DNA of 18,724 nucleotides from JAAYJM01 sp964498585 (GTDB taxonomy: Bacteria; Bacteroidota; Ignavibacteria; Kapaibacteriales; UBA2268). Of this stretch, positions 6,649 through 15,056 are shown in pieces (within the stretch, counting starts at the first letter, position 1; the number at the start of each line of letters is the position of its first letter). The stretch lies in assembly GCA_964498585.1 (NCBI GenBank), contig CAZCHH010000065.1:1-18724 (forward strand). The letters run 5' to 3'. Under the pieces are notes generated by a model. It saw only the letters and a program-made list of their open reading frames with translations. It did not search any database and was not told the origin of the DNA. Both the position numbers and the translations under genes were made by a program.

Positions 6649-8679
6649 ATGATTGCATTAAAAATTCACAATCTGAAAAAAGTAATAGTTCTAATTAGCT
6701 TAGTTCTGCTATGTAATTACTCTTATGGAAAGGATTTTGAAAATTCTGAAGAATTACGGTTAGAAGAATTATTAAATCTAAATGTTAGTAGTGCATCAAA
6801 ATATGAACAGACGACTAGGGAATCTCCTGCTTCTGTTACTATAATAAGTAGTGAAGAAATTAAGCGCTATGGGTATAATACATTAGCTGAAATACTTAAT
6901 TCAATAAAGAATTTTTATATTATTAATGACAGGAATTACAATTATCTGGGAACACGTGGAGTTCTGATTCCATCAAGTTATGGAAATAAAATCCTTTTTT
7001 TAATTAATGGGCATACTTTAAATGAACAAGCTTATGGAGGTGCTAATTTTGGGAATGAACTAAATATTCATCCTGATATGATTGACAGGATTGAAATAGT
7101 CCGAGGTCCAAGTTCTTCACTTTACGGGACTGGTGCTGTTTTGGCTGTAATAAATGTTATAACAAAAAATGGCAAACGCATTGATGGATTAAATATCGTT
7201 GGTGAATACGGTACTTTTAATGAAGCTGAAGCAATGATTTCTTATGGTCAGGAATTTGATAATGGTTTAGATATAGCAATTTCATCAAATATTGGCTCCA
7301 TTGATGGAGATAATTTATATTTTAGAGAATTTGATACAGATTCAACAAATAATGGAATAGCAAATCGACTTGACTGGGAAAAGTTCAGGGGTATAAATGC
7401 TAAGATAGAGTATAAAAACTTTATTGTTCAAACTTATTACTCATATAGAAATAAAGGTATTCCTACTGCACCTTGGGGGGCTACTTTTAATGACCCTTCT
7501 ACTTATTCAATAGATGAACGCTTGTTTGCAGAGATGAATTATAAAATTGATTTTTCAGAAAAAGTTGATTTATTAACAAGGGTATTTTTCGATAGTTATT
7601 ATTATTTTGATGAATTCCCTTATGAAGAATTGAATCAATATGATAAAAATAATTGCAAATGGGCTGGAGGAGAATTAAAATTGAATTATATTACTTCTTC
7701 TAATAATCATTTAATAACTGGTATAGAATATATTAGAGTTTTTAAAAATTATTGTGCTTTATATGATATAGGAAATATTTTATTTGAAAAAGAAAAAGAT
7801 ATATCAATATTTTCAGCATATATTCAAGATACTTATCAACCTTTTACTGATTTGTCAATAACTGGTGGTATAAGGTATGACTACTATTCAACATTTGGTG
7901 GAACAATAAATCCAAGGATTTGCCTAATTTATAATACTTCTGTTGACGGTACTTTAAAATTAATGTTCAGTTCAGCATTCAGAGCGCCTACACTATATGA
8001 ACTATATTACTTTGACCCTGGTATTCATAAACCAAATCCTGATTTGGAATCAGAGAAATTTTATTCAGCTGAAATCTTTTATGAGCATCAATTATTTAAT
8101 AGTTTTTCAGCCACTGCATCTATTTATTACAATCAAATGCTCAACTTAATCGACCAAGTTCAATTTGATGATAGCCCAATTCAATTTCAGAATTTAAACA
8201 GATTTGATGTAGTCGGAACTGAATTAGAATTGAATATGAAATTAAAAAATGACTTCTGGGCTTTCCTGTCTTATTCTTATAATATAGCTTATAATCCAAG
8301 TATAAATAGTTTTAAGTTCTATCAAGATTCTGAAGATAAAATATTCAATTCGCCTAGTCATTTATTTAAATTGGCTGCTTCGCAAATTTTCTTTGACTAT
8401 TTTACTATAAGTACAAATATAAACTACGAATCAGCACGAAGAACAGTTGATGATAAATGGACTGATGATTTTTGTGTAGTCAATATTAATTTAATTTTAA
8501 ATCCTAAATTTTCTACAGAAAATTTTTTATCAAGTATTTTTAATAATATGAGTGCAAGTCTTCAAATAAAGAATCTGTTTAATACGAAATACTATCACCC
8601 GTCGGGTTTTGAGCATTTGCAAACATACATAGAACAGAACGAAAGGACATTTTTATTCAAATTATCTATTAAAATATAA
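6649..8679 (+). CDS. TonB-dependent outer-membrane receptor, first gene of a receptor-YfiR-kinase operon
   Basis: The 676-residue product has a signal peptide (~1-27) and a TonB-box-like stretch L-E-E-L-L-N-L-N-V-S-S-A-S-K at 38-51. The plug domain runs ~55-178, with F-L-I-N-G-H, R-I-E-I-V-R-G-P-S-S-S-L-Y-G and A-V-I-N-V-I-T-K, followed by a ~500-residue beta-barrel. The last segment F-L-F-K-L-S-I-K-I fits a terminal barrel strand. The family imports siderophores, cobalamin, metals or sugars using TonB energy, but nothing here fixes the substrate. The opening L-E-E-L-L-N-L recalls receptors commonly seen next to YfiR-like and sensor-kinase genes. The next gene's ATG follows the stop codon with no gap, so the two are translationally linked. 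No riboswitch and no convincing promoter was seen in the 263-base upstream region. Confidence 0.93.
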   Translation: MIALKIHNLKKVIVLISLVLLCNYSYGKDFENSEELRLEELLNLNVSSASKYEQTTRESPASVTIISSEEIKRYGYNTLAEILNSIKNFYIINDRNYNYLGTRGVLIPSSYGNKILFLINGHTLNEQAYGGANFGNELNIHPDMIDRIEIVRGPSSSLYGTGAVLAVINVITKNGKRIDGLNIVGEYGTFNEAEAMISYGQEFDNGLDIAISSNIGSIDGDNLYFREFDTDSTNNGIANRLDWEKFRGINAKIEYKNFIVQTYYSYRNKGIPTAPWGATFNDPSTYSIDERLFAEMNYKIDFSEKVDLLTRVFFDSYYYFDEFPYEELNQYDKNNCKWAGGELKLNYITSSNNHLITGIEYIRVFKNYCALYDIGNILFEKEKDISIFSAYIQDTYQPFTDLSITGGIRYDYYSTFGGTINPRICLIYNTSVDGTLKLMFSSAFRAPTLYELYYFDPGIHKPNPDLESEKFYSAEIFYEHQLFNSFSATASIYYNQMLNLIDQVQFDDSPIQFQNLNRFDVVGTELELNMKLKNDFWAFLSYSYNIAYNPSINSFKFYQDSEDKIFNSPSHLFKLAASQIFFDYFTISTNINYESARRTVDDKWTDDFCVVNINLILNPKFSTENFLSSIFNNMSASLQIKNLFNTKYYHPSGFEHLQTYIEQNERTFLFKLSIKI

Positions 8680-9258
8680 ATGCGTTTAATAATCAACATA
8701 ATTGTTATTGGATTCTTTGTTTTATTTTACACAACAAATGCACAAAATATTGCTGTTTCAGTTGATTTACAAATGAATTTATTAGGAAAAATTCTTACAT
8801 TTGATAAATCTTTAGAATTAAAAATTAAAAAAAATAGGGTAATTAATATTTGTATTTTGTATCAAAGTAAGAATAGAAAATCATTAAATTTAAGGAATGA
8901 AGTATTAAAATATACATCAAATAATGAAATTGATGAAGTGATTGGCTCGAAAACAAATATCTTTTCGTTAGATATTGAAGATAATTATTCATTTGAAAAA
9001 TATTTAAATGATAAAACTATTGATATAGTGATTTTAACTACATTAAAAGCTATAAATATTGAATATATTGCAGGTTTATGTCAAATGAATAATATTATGT
9101 CGTTTAGTTTAGTTCCTGATTACATAGCTGGTGGGATTAGTGTAGCAATTGATATTAAAGGCGATAGACCACAAATTGTTGTAAATTTAAATTCTGCTAA
9201 AAAAGAAGGTGTAAATTTTAGTTCTCACTTACTAAAGCTATCTAAAATTATTAAATAA
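8680..9258 (+). CDS. YfiR/HmsC-like periplasmic protein (DUF4154 family)
   Basis: This 192-residue protein has a signal peptide ending near T-T-N-A-Q (residue 22), so it is periplasmic. Length and overall pattern fit YfiR. The C-terminal region I-A-G-G-I-S-V-A-I-D-I-K-G-D-R-P (149-164) followed by V-N-L-N-S-A-K-K-E-G and S-S-H-L-L-K-L has the family's closing signature. In Pseudomonas aeruginosa, YfiR binds the periplasmic side of the diguanylate cyclase YfiN and represses it. Only two cysteines remain (C58, C134), so any disulfide arrangement differs from YfiR as I recall it. The gene sits directly between a TonB receptor (0-base gap) and a sensor kinase (3-base gap). This suggests it relays periplasmic or receptor state to that kinase. 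The family call rests on pattern memory and should be checked by profile search. Confidence 0.75.
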   Translation: MRLIINIIVIGFFVLFYTTNAQNIAVSVDLQMNLLGKILTFDKSLELKIKKNRVINICILYQSKNRKSLNLRNEVLKYTSNNEIDEVIGSKTNIFSLDIEDNYSFEKYLNDKTIDIVILTTLKAINIEYIAGLCQMNNIMSFSLVPDYIAGGISVAIDIKGDRPQIVVNLNSAKKEGVNFSSHLLKLSKIIK

Positions 9259-9261
9259 TAT

Positions 9262-10764
9262 ATGAAAATAAGTAAACTATCTAAAAAATATTTTAATAAC
9301 TTAACGGTCAAATCGAAATTCATTTTTGCATTTACTTTTCTAATTTCTTTAATTGCTATTGTTATTAATATTTATCTACCAAAAACATTTCGTAGTCAGG
9401 CATTTGATTTCTTAGAAGCTAAAACTATAAGCGAAGCAAAGATTATTTCTTATAATTTAAGCTCTGCGTTGTTTTTTAATGATTTGGACGCTATTGAGGA
9501 AAGCATCGAAGCTGCTAAATTAAACAAAGATATAGTTTATGTTGTTGTAACCGATAATACGAATAATATAATTTCTGCTTATAATTTAGAAGAAGCCCAA
9601 AATAATGACTTTTTAAACATTTCATTTAATGATGAAAATATTAAAAATGAATTGATTTATAAGATATATTCAAATATTGTTTATAAAGAAAATAAAATCG
9701 GTAAATTATATATAGCGCATTCATTAATCGGGATAAGTGATAGAGTATATAAAATGCAAGTTGCAATTGGGGCAATCAGCTTGACCGTTTTAGTCTTAGT
9801 AGTTTTTTTAGTTTTTGGAATAAGTTCTATTTTAACAAAACCATTGAACCGTATTGTTAGAACGACTCAATATATAGCTAATGGAGACTTGTCAAAGCGT
9901 GCCGATGTTTTACACAATGATGAAGTTGGCAAATTTGCTTTATCTTTCAATCTGATGGTCGATAAATTAGAAACTGCTTATAATGACTTAAAAAGTGAAA
10001 TTGATACTCGAAAGAAAACAGAAATAGAATTACAATCAGCTAAAGAAAATTTATATAAGTTGCTTTTTAAGGAAAAGGAACTGAATATGTTGAAATCAAG
10101 ATTTATCTCTATGGTTTCTCATGAATTCCGTACTCCGCTTACTGTTATTATGAATTCTTCAGACATCGTAAAAACTTTAATTCAGAGAGAAGCTTACCAA
10201 GATGCTTTATCTTATTTAGCAAAAATCAAATTATCAGTTGAAACACTTACAAATTTACTCGAAGATATATTGGTTTTTGGAAAAACTGAACAGTCTGAGC
10301 TAACTGCCGTTTCAATATTGTTCGACCCAATTGAATTATGTAAAAGAGTAATTGAAGAAATAAAAATTATTGATAGTGGGCAGCACATATTCGAATTCTT
10401 TTCTAACGAAAAATCTTTTAAAATTTCGTCTGATAGGCAATTAATAAGATACATAATTGTGAATTTACTCGGAAATTCTATAAAATACTCAGATAATAAC
10501 ACAGTAATAAGATTAGAGTTTATCAATAATACAGAAGATTTTAAAATAAAAGTTATTGATAATGGTTTTGGGATTTCTGAAGAAGACCAAAAGCATTTAT
10601 TTAAAGCATTTTTTAGGGGTGAAAAAAATATTGGCACTATAAAAGGATTTGGTTTAGGGCTTAATATTGTTCATAGGGCAGTTGTTGCTCTTAAAGGTGA
10701 AATTTCTTACGAAAGTAAGCTCAATGAAGGTACAACTTTTATAATCTCAATTCCTAAAAATTGA
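9262..10764 (+). CDS. Sensor histidine kinase with CHASE8-like periplasmic domain and HAMP
   Basis: The 500-residue inner-membrane kinase has TM1 at ~20-38, a periplasmic domain ~39-166, TM2 ~167-189 and HAMP ~188-240. A coiled coil at ~240-278 leads to HisKA with phospho-acceptor H287 (S-H-E-F-R-T-P-L) and a HATPase_c domain. The ATPase domain shows the N box N401-L-L-G-N405-S-I-K-Y-S, the G1 box D433-N-G-F-G, and the G2 box G462-F-G-L-G-L. The periplasmic domain contains N-L-S-S-A-L-F-F-N-D-L-D-A, which resembles the CHASE8 domain of YfiN/LapD. YfiN ends in GGDEF, whereas this protein ends in a complete kinase. With the YfiR-like gene three bases upstream, it probably acts as the YfiR-controlled signal transducer. 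No receiver domain is fused and no response-regulator gene follows, so its target is elsewhere. It ends four bases before the convergent macro-domain gene. Confidence 0.92.
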   Translation: MKISKLSKKYFNNLTVKSKFIFAFTFLISLIAIVINIYLPKTFRSQAFDFLEAKTISEAKIISYNLSSALFFNDLDAIEESIEAAKLNKDIVYVVVTDNTNNIISAYNLEEAQNNDFLNISFNDENIKNELIYKIYSNIVYKENKIGKLYIAHSLIGISDRVYKMQVAIGAISLTVLVLVVFLVFGISSILTKPLNRIVRTTQYIANGDLSKRADVLHNDEVGKFALSFNLMVDKLETAYNDLKSEIDTRKKTEIELQSAKENLYKLLFKEKELNMLKSRFISMVSHEFRTPLTVIMNSSDIVKTLIQREAYQDALSYLAKIKLSVETLTNLLEDILVFGKTEQSELTAVSILFDPIELCKRVIEEIKIIDSGQHIFEFFSNEKSFKISSDRQLIRYIIVNLLGNSIKYSDNNTVIRLEFINNTEDFKIKVIDNGFGISEEDQKHLFKAFFRGEKNIGTIKGFGLGLNIVHRAVVALKGEISYESKLNEGTTFIISIPKN

Positions 10765-10768
10765 AATA

Positions 10769-11299
10769 TTAGAATCCCAGCCCCAATATATTTTTATAAA
10801 TATTGTAATTAGAATCTTCGAAGCAAACGAAAATAACTTTGTCAATATAATCATTCATATCAAGAAAATTTAGAACTTCCTGGACAGCAATTTCAGCTGC
10901 TCTCTGTTTGGGAAAACCATAAACGCCAGTACTAATATTAGGGAAAGCAATAGATTTAATTTTTTTCTTCTTTGCAAGAGCTAAAGAATTGTAGTAAGCG
11001 CGAGCTAAAAGTTTTTCTTCATTATTTACCCCACCATACCAAACTGGACCAACAGTATGAATAACATATTTACAAGGTAAATTACCTGCTTTAGTTATAA
11101 CTGCATCTCCGGTAGGACAACTTCCCTTTTTGTTAATAATTCTCATACATTCTTCGTGAAGAACAGAACCAGCCGCTTTATGAATAGCACCATCAACCCC
11201 TCCCCCACCTTTTAGCTGCGTATTGGCTGCATTGACTATTGCATCAACTTCTAATGCAGTTATATCGCCAAGCAATAACGCAATTCTTGAATCTGCCAT
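10769..11299 (-). CDS. Macro-domain protein (ADP-ribosyl / O-acetyl-ADP-ribose hydrolase)
   Basis: This 176-residue single-domain protein is of the MacroD/YmdB type. Such enzymes hydrolyse O-acetyl-ADP-ribose and can remove mono-ADP-ribose from proteins or nucleic acids. Signature motifs: G-D-I-T at 11-14, V-N-A-A-N at 22-26 (the Asn is catalytically important in MacroD enzymes), G-G-G-G-V-D-G-A-I-H at 31-40, and the phosphate loop I-S-T-G-V-Y-G-F-P at 122-130. The ATG at 11299 is chosen over the in-frame TTG at 11311 because GGAG stands seven bases before it. It follows the SRPBCC gene by 12 bases and is probably cotranscribed. Its stop codon is only four bases from that of the convergent kinase gene, with no terminator between. 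No ADP-ribosyltransferase gene is nearby. Confidence 0.95.
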   Translation of the reverse strand: MADSRIALLLGDITALEVDAIVNAANTQLKGGGGVDGAIHKAAGSVLHEECMRIINKKGSCPTGDAVITKAGNLPCKYVIHTVGPVWYGGVNNEEKLLARAYYNSLALAKKKKIKSIAFPNISTGVYGFPKQRAAEIAVQEVLNFLDMNDYIDKVIFVCFEDSNYNIYKNILGLGF

Positions 11300-11311
11300 T
11301 TTTTTCTCCAA

Positions 11312-11854
11312 CTATTGAAAATTGCTTTCTATTTTCTTTTTTAATTTCATTAAACTTCCTTCCATATCATTGCCCATATAATCTTCAAAGAAAAAATATG
11401 TGAAATATTTGGAAAGAGGATTAAAACCAATATTACATACTGTCATCCAGTTAATTATAGTGCTAGTGCTATTGCTCTTTTCCTTAAGTATAAAAGAACC
11501 CGATAACTTAAAATTTTCATTTCCAAAATCCATATTATATTTTACGTATTCAAACGGAACGGAATAAGTTATTTCTATGCTTCTGTCTTTTTCAACTTTT
11601 TCTGTCCAATACATTTTTGCTCCAACACCAATAAATTTTTTCTCATAATTTATATTTGAATTATTTCCCAAATTCCATAATGTCCATTTTTCCCAGTTGT
11701 TTAAGTTATTTAAATATTGAAAAATTGTATCCTTGGGTGATAATATTTCAATAGTTCGTTTCACATTATATTCCCGCGGAATAAAAAAAGAGAAAATAAA
11801 AAGTGCAGTTATGATTGAATACAAAATATATAATATTATTTTAACTGATTTCAT
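11312..11854 (-). CDS. Membrane-anchored SRPBCC (polyketide cyclase/START-like) protein
   Basis: The 180-residue product has one N-terminal transmembrane segment (~5-24, also possibly a signal anchor). A START/SRPBCC-type fold of ~150 residues follows. Supporting features are R-E-Y-N-V-K-R-T-I-E-I at the first strand, an N-N-W-E-K-W-T-L-W motif (52-60) of the kind seen in polyketide_cyc2 proteins, G-V-G-A-K-M-Y-W, and a C-terminal helix E-G-S-L-M-K-L-K-K-K. The family binds hydrophobic ligands, and no ligand can be predicted. It starts with ATG but has no Shine-Dalgarno, as usual in this genome. It is the first gene of a pair with the macro-domain gene; such a pairing has no obvious shared pathway. 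Confidence 0.8.
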   Translation of the reverse strand: MKSVKIILYILYSIITALFIFSFFIPREYNVKRTIEILSPKDTIFQYLNNLNNWEKWTLWNLGNNSNINYEKKFIGVGAKMYWTEKVEKDRSIEITYSVPFEYVKYNMDFGNENFKLSGSFILKEKSNSTSTIINWMTVCNIGFNPLSKYFTYFFFEDYMGNDMEGSLMKLKKKIESNFQ

Positions 11855-12020
11855 TTTTTTGTATAATAGATGATTTGAACTATTACATTTTTTCTTAAAT
11901 TTTTATAATAATGACAAATACGAATATAAATTTACGAAAAAAATCAAATAAAAAACAATTAAATAATTTAATCAAAAATGTAGGCCTTTATCACATTAAT
12001 TTTTTATTCTTTTGAGTAAA

Positions 12021-12099
12021 ATTCCGTATCGAAGTAAAGAATCTCACAAATACTTGCTATCAAAGAACTTGAAATTTCTCGCTTCGCCTCGAAATGACA
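12021..12099. repeat. Dispersed hairpin element, copy 2 (diverged)
   Basis: This copy shares with 384-457 the core gaatctcacaa, the loop pattern ttg-t-tcaaa, and an end reading aaatgac. The arms pair less well than in copy 1, so it looks like a decayed copy. It lies upstream of divergent genes rather than between convergent ones, which argues against a pure terminator role for the family. Confidence 0.6.
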
Positions 12100-12149
12100 A
12101 GATTATTATTAATATTTTTGTAGTCAAGCAGTAGTTTTTTTCGTAAATT

Positions 12150-12180
12150 ATTCATCCGATAATTGAGTCAATGGATGAAT
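12150..12180. repeat. Nested palindrome, possible operator
   Basis: attcatcc (12150-12157) and ggatgaat (12173-12180) are perfect inverted repeats. Between them attga-g-tcaat (12162-12172) is itself palindromic. It lies about 100 bases upstream of the promoter for the TonB-receptor operon. A regulator-binding role is only a possibility. Confidence 0.3.
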
Positions 12181-12273
12181 AGATTCAGCTAACGAAATTC
12201 GAATTTTTTAAACTCTCAGTTCTTTTAGAATTTTAAGTAAAATTTTTAACAGCACTTATAACTGAACATTATT

Positions 12274-12305
12274 TTTGAATATTTGAACAATAAAGGTTAT
12301 TTTTG
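12274..12305 (+). promoter_or_regulatory. Bacteroidota-type promoter upstream of the second TonB-receptor operon
   Basis: TTTG at 12274-12277 is followed after 20 bases by TATTTTTG at 12298-12305, matching TTTG-N19/20-TAnnTTTG. The predicted start of transcription, near 12312, gives a ~54-base leader for the gene at 12366. A second TATTTTTG at 12270-12277 lacks a partner. Confidence 0.5.
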
Positions 12306-12365
12306 TATATATTAATTGAAAAATGTCAAAAAAAGTATATTTAAAAGAATAATTTAGCAATTTTT

Positions 12366-12914
12366 ATGTATAAAGCATTATTAACTATATCACTTATTTT
12401 TATCCTTGTCTTAAATACAGTTATTAATACTTTACTTTTTTTATCTCTACAACAAGATGCAAGAAATAGAATTAAAAAAATTATCAAGGGAAATAAAAAA
12501 GAAAAAAAAATTGATACAATTAGAGTTTCTTTAGATATGTATAAAGATAAAAGAGTTTTTAGATTTGTAAAAGATGATGAATTTTATTACAGGCAAAACC
12601 TATATGATATAAAACGAATTGAAGAAAGAAATGATAGTGTTACAATTTTATGTATTAATGATACTTACGAAGCACAGGTAATAAAATATTTTCTTAACTC
12701 TGAAAAGAATGAAAACAGCTCAAGTCCTTTGAGTAAAGTTTTAAAAATGCTTACGAAATTCAGCTTTGAATTTATACTTATAAACAATAATAAGATATTT
12801 AATGTTGAAAATATTAAATTGTTTAGCACATTAGTTAATCTATACAAATCAATTATAATCAATAAATTTGACCATCCGCCACGCATTTTTTTTCAAATTG
12901 TACATTATAATTAA
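12366..12914 (+). CDS. Uncharacterised membrane-anchored protein preceding a TonB receptor
   Basis: This 182-residue protein has one hydrophobic N-terminal segment (~5-28), then a very basic stretch (32-49) and a soluble C-terminal part. Recognisable patterns are D-D-E-F-Y-Y-R-Q-N-L-Y-D-I (70-82), C-I-N-D-T-Y-E (96-102) and a C-terminal F-D-H-P-P-R (168-173). From memory these resemble small uncharacterised Bacteroidota proteins found next to TonB receptors, some with a Pro-Pro C-terminus. No function is established that I know of. It has its own promoter match and lies 33 bases before the receptor gene with no terminator between, so the two form an operon. A role as accessory factor of the receptor, perhaps in metal uptake or sensing, is inference from position only. 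Confidence 0.7.
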   Translation: MYKALLTISLIFILVLNTVINTLLFLSLQQDARNRIKKIIKGNKKEKKIDTIRVSLDMYKDKRVFRFVKDDEFYYRQNLYDIKRIEERNDSVTILCINDTYEAQVIKYFLNSEKNENSSSPLSKVLKMLTKFSFEFILINNNKIFNVENIKLFSTLVNLYKSIIINKFDHPPRIFFQIVHYN

Positions 12915-12947
12915 ACAATTTTTTAATTAATTTTATATTGGATAAAA

Positions 12948-14948
12948 ATGAAAACAAAGTATATATTAATACTATTAGTAATTTGTTTTGTATCAGGCAG
13001 TTTATTATTTGCAACAGAAGCAAATTCACAAAAAGAAGATAGTGTTAGAGTTTATAAAATAGGCGAAGTAGTGATAACGGATTCTAAATTAGAAAAATTA
13101 AGTCCAAGCAAAATGGACGTAGTTAATTATTACAGAATAAATAGAATTGACGCTACTTCTTTCACAGAATTAATTCAGGTCATACCATCAACAAAAGTCA
13201 GGACAAACTCCCGTGGCGAATCAATGCTATATATTCGCGGTGCAAGTGAGCGGCAGCTTGGACTGTTTTTTGATGGTGTTCAAATGAATATCCCTTGGGA
13301 TAATCGTATGGATTTGACTTTTGTTCCTACTGATATGATTGGACAAATTGTAATAGACAAGCAATCATCTTCAATTCTTTACGGACCAAACGTGCTTGGT
13401 GGCGCTGTTTCTATTAATACACAAGAAAGAAATGCCGAAGGAATTGGTTTGAATTTTAAAATTCAGGGAAACGATGCAAATACTCAAATGTATTCTGTTA
13501 GCAACGATGGTCGTTTCGGAAATTTCAACTATATTGCAAATGTTTCCTATTTGAAAAGTGATGGCTTTTTAATGTCAAAAGATGCACCAGACGATTTGAG
13601 AAATCAAAACCCCGGCTCGCATATCAGAACAAATACTGACCAAAAACGCTTTAATGCCTATTTAAGAGGAGAAATGATATTTGATGAAAATACAACTGTT
13701 GGACTTTCTTTTTCTTTTACAAATCAGGAAAAAGGTGTTGGAGCAAATACTGACAATGTCCCTGACAACAGTTCTAGATACTGGCGATATCCGGATAGAA
13801 ACCGTTTTTTAACTACCTTAAATGCCTGGCATTCGTTTGATGATAATAAGACCTGGCAATTACGTGGAACTTTATGGTTCGATGCTTTTGACCAAAAAAT
13901 TGAATCTTTCAAAGATTTTACATATACTGAATTAGATGAAACTCAAAAAGATGAAGACAAAACATTTGGCGGTAGAATTATTCTTGATTTTACTCCAGTT
14001 GAAAATCATACAATCAGCTATGTATTAAATGCTTTTTCAACTAATCACGATGAACAAATTGATAATGACGAAAAAACCAAATTTGAACAAATTACACTAA
14101 GCACTGGCTTGGAATACAAAGGAAAATACGATTTGCTTTCTTATTCGGTAGGTGCAGTTTTAGATTACAACAAAACCCCTAAAACAGGTATTTTTGCTGA
14201 TTACGAAGGAAATAGCTCAACTGACTTCGGTGCTTGTTTATCAGTAAAATATGATGCAAGCGAAGATTTTGCTGTATTTGGAGAATTAAGTCGCAGAACA
14301 CGCTTTGCTACTATGCGAGAACAATTTTCAGGTGCTTTAAATAAATTTAAAGTAAATCCTGATTTGAAACCTGAAACAGGTATTCTAGCCGAGCTCGGAG
14401 TTGTTTACGAATTAGATAATTCTTACATTAAATTAAGTGGATTTGCTAATTTTTATGACGATTTGATTGTTCAAAAAAAAGTATCACCTGAAGATAGCCG
14501 CAAAATTAGATATAATCTTGCTAAAGCTGATATTATCGGTGCTGAACTTAACTTATTCTGGAATCCAATTAGTACCTTAAACCTTGAAAGTTACTTTACT
14601 TATATGAATTCAAAAGGTGAAGAAAACGGCAAAGAGTATGAGCATTTATCGAATAAACCGGATTTTATTTCTTCTATTAATCTTAATTACAAATTCGATT
14701 TCGGTTTAAAACTTTTAGCCGAAGCCGATTTGACTGGAAAACAATATGAAGAAGTCGATGTTTTTCAAAAAATTGATGCTTCTACTGTTTTTAATTTTAG
14801 AGCAAGCTATCAATTTTTCCCAATTAACAATATACAAACTGAAATATTTGTTCGTATTAACAACATCACTGACGAGTTCAGATATTCTCAGTTCGGTTTT
14901 CCTGAGCCGGGAAGAATGGTCTCTTTAGGTATTTCGTTAATGTATTAA
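12948..14948 (+). CDS. TonB-dependent outer-membrane receptor (second)
   Basis: The 666-residue receptor has a signal peptide (~1-27) and a TonB-box-like segment I-G-E-V-V-I-T-D-S at 38-46. The plug domain spans ~50-165, with S-F-T-E-L-I-Q-V-I-P, L-Y-I-R-G-A-S, L-F-F-D-G-V-Q-M and G-G-A-V-S-I-N-T. A beta-barrel fills the rest, ending in an R-M-V-S-L-G-I-S-L-M-Y terminal strand. It belongs to the outer-membrane receptor superfamily for metal chelates, cobalamin or similar solutes; the substrate is not predictable. It is different in sequence from the receptor at 6649 and is not a recent duplicate. It follows the uncharacterised 182-residue protein by 33 bases and is closed by a strong intrinsic terminator. 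No riboswitch was recognised upstream. Confidence 0.93.
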   Translation: MKTKYILILLVICFVSGSLLFATEANSQKEDSVRVYKIGEVVITDSKLEKLSPSKMDVVNYYRINRIDATSFTELIQVIPSTKVRTNSRGESMLYIRGASERQLGLFFDGVQMNIPWDNRMDLTFVPTDMIGQIVIDKQSSSILYGPNVLGGAVSINTQERNAEGIGLNFKIQGNDANTQMYSVSNDGRFGNFNYIANVSYLKSDGFLMSKDAPDDLRNQNPGSHIRTNTDQKRFNAYLRGEMIFDENTTVGLSFSFTNQEKGVGANTDNVPDNSSRYWRYPDRNRFLTTLNAWHSFDDNKTWQLRGTLWFDAFDQKIESFKDFTYTELDETQKDEDKTFGGRIILDFTPVENHTISYVLNAFSTNHDEQIDNDEKTKFEQITLSTGLEYKGKYDLLSYSVGAVLDYNKTPKTGIFADYEGNSSTDFGACLSVKYDASEDFAVFGELSRRTRFATMREQFSGALNKFKVNPDLKPETGILAELGVVYELDNSYIKLSGFANFYDDLIVQKKVSPEDSRKIRYNLAKADIIGAELNLFWNPISTLNLESYFTYMNSKGEENGKEYEHLSNKPDFISSINLNYKFDFGLKLLAEADLTGKQYEEVDVFQKIDASTVFNFRASYQFFPINNIQTEIFVRINNITDEFRYSQFGFPEPGRMVSLGISLMY

Positions 14949-14978
14949 TTAAATAAATTTTATTGATAATATTTCAAT

Positions 14979-15016
14979 AAAAAATGCCTTACATTTTTTA
15001 ATGTAAGGCATTTTTT
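14979..15016 (+). terminator. Intrinsic terminator of the second TonB-receptor operon
   Basis: The arms aaaaaatgccttacat (14979-14994) and atgtaaggcatttttt (15001-15016) are perfectly complementary over 16 bases, with a 6-base loop. The right arm ends in a six-T run directly after the stem's GC part. It lies 30 bases after the receptor stop codon, and its A/T arms could also let it work on the minus strand. Confidence 0.93.
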
Positions 15017-15056
15017 ATAATTTTAAAATTTTGAAGTAGTATATTTTAATTTACTT

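Larger units (their letters stand above)
11855..12365. other. 511-base intergenic region between divergent operons
   Basis: No gene is evident. The region holds the second copy of the hairpin element (12021-12099), a short palindromic site (12150-12180), and a promoter match for the plus-strand gene (12274-12305). The remainder is very AT-rich, and I see nothing else in it. No convincing TAnnTTTG promoter was found for the minus-strand SRPBCC gene. Confidence 0.6.

Noticed and set aside
10212..10637. 141-residue open frame on the minus strand inside the histidine kinase gene
   Set aside because: It is antisense to the HisKA/HATPase region with all kinase boxes intact; no independent evidence for a gene.
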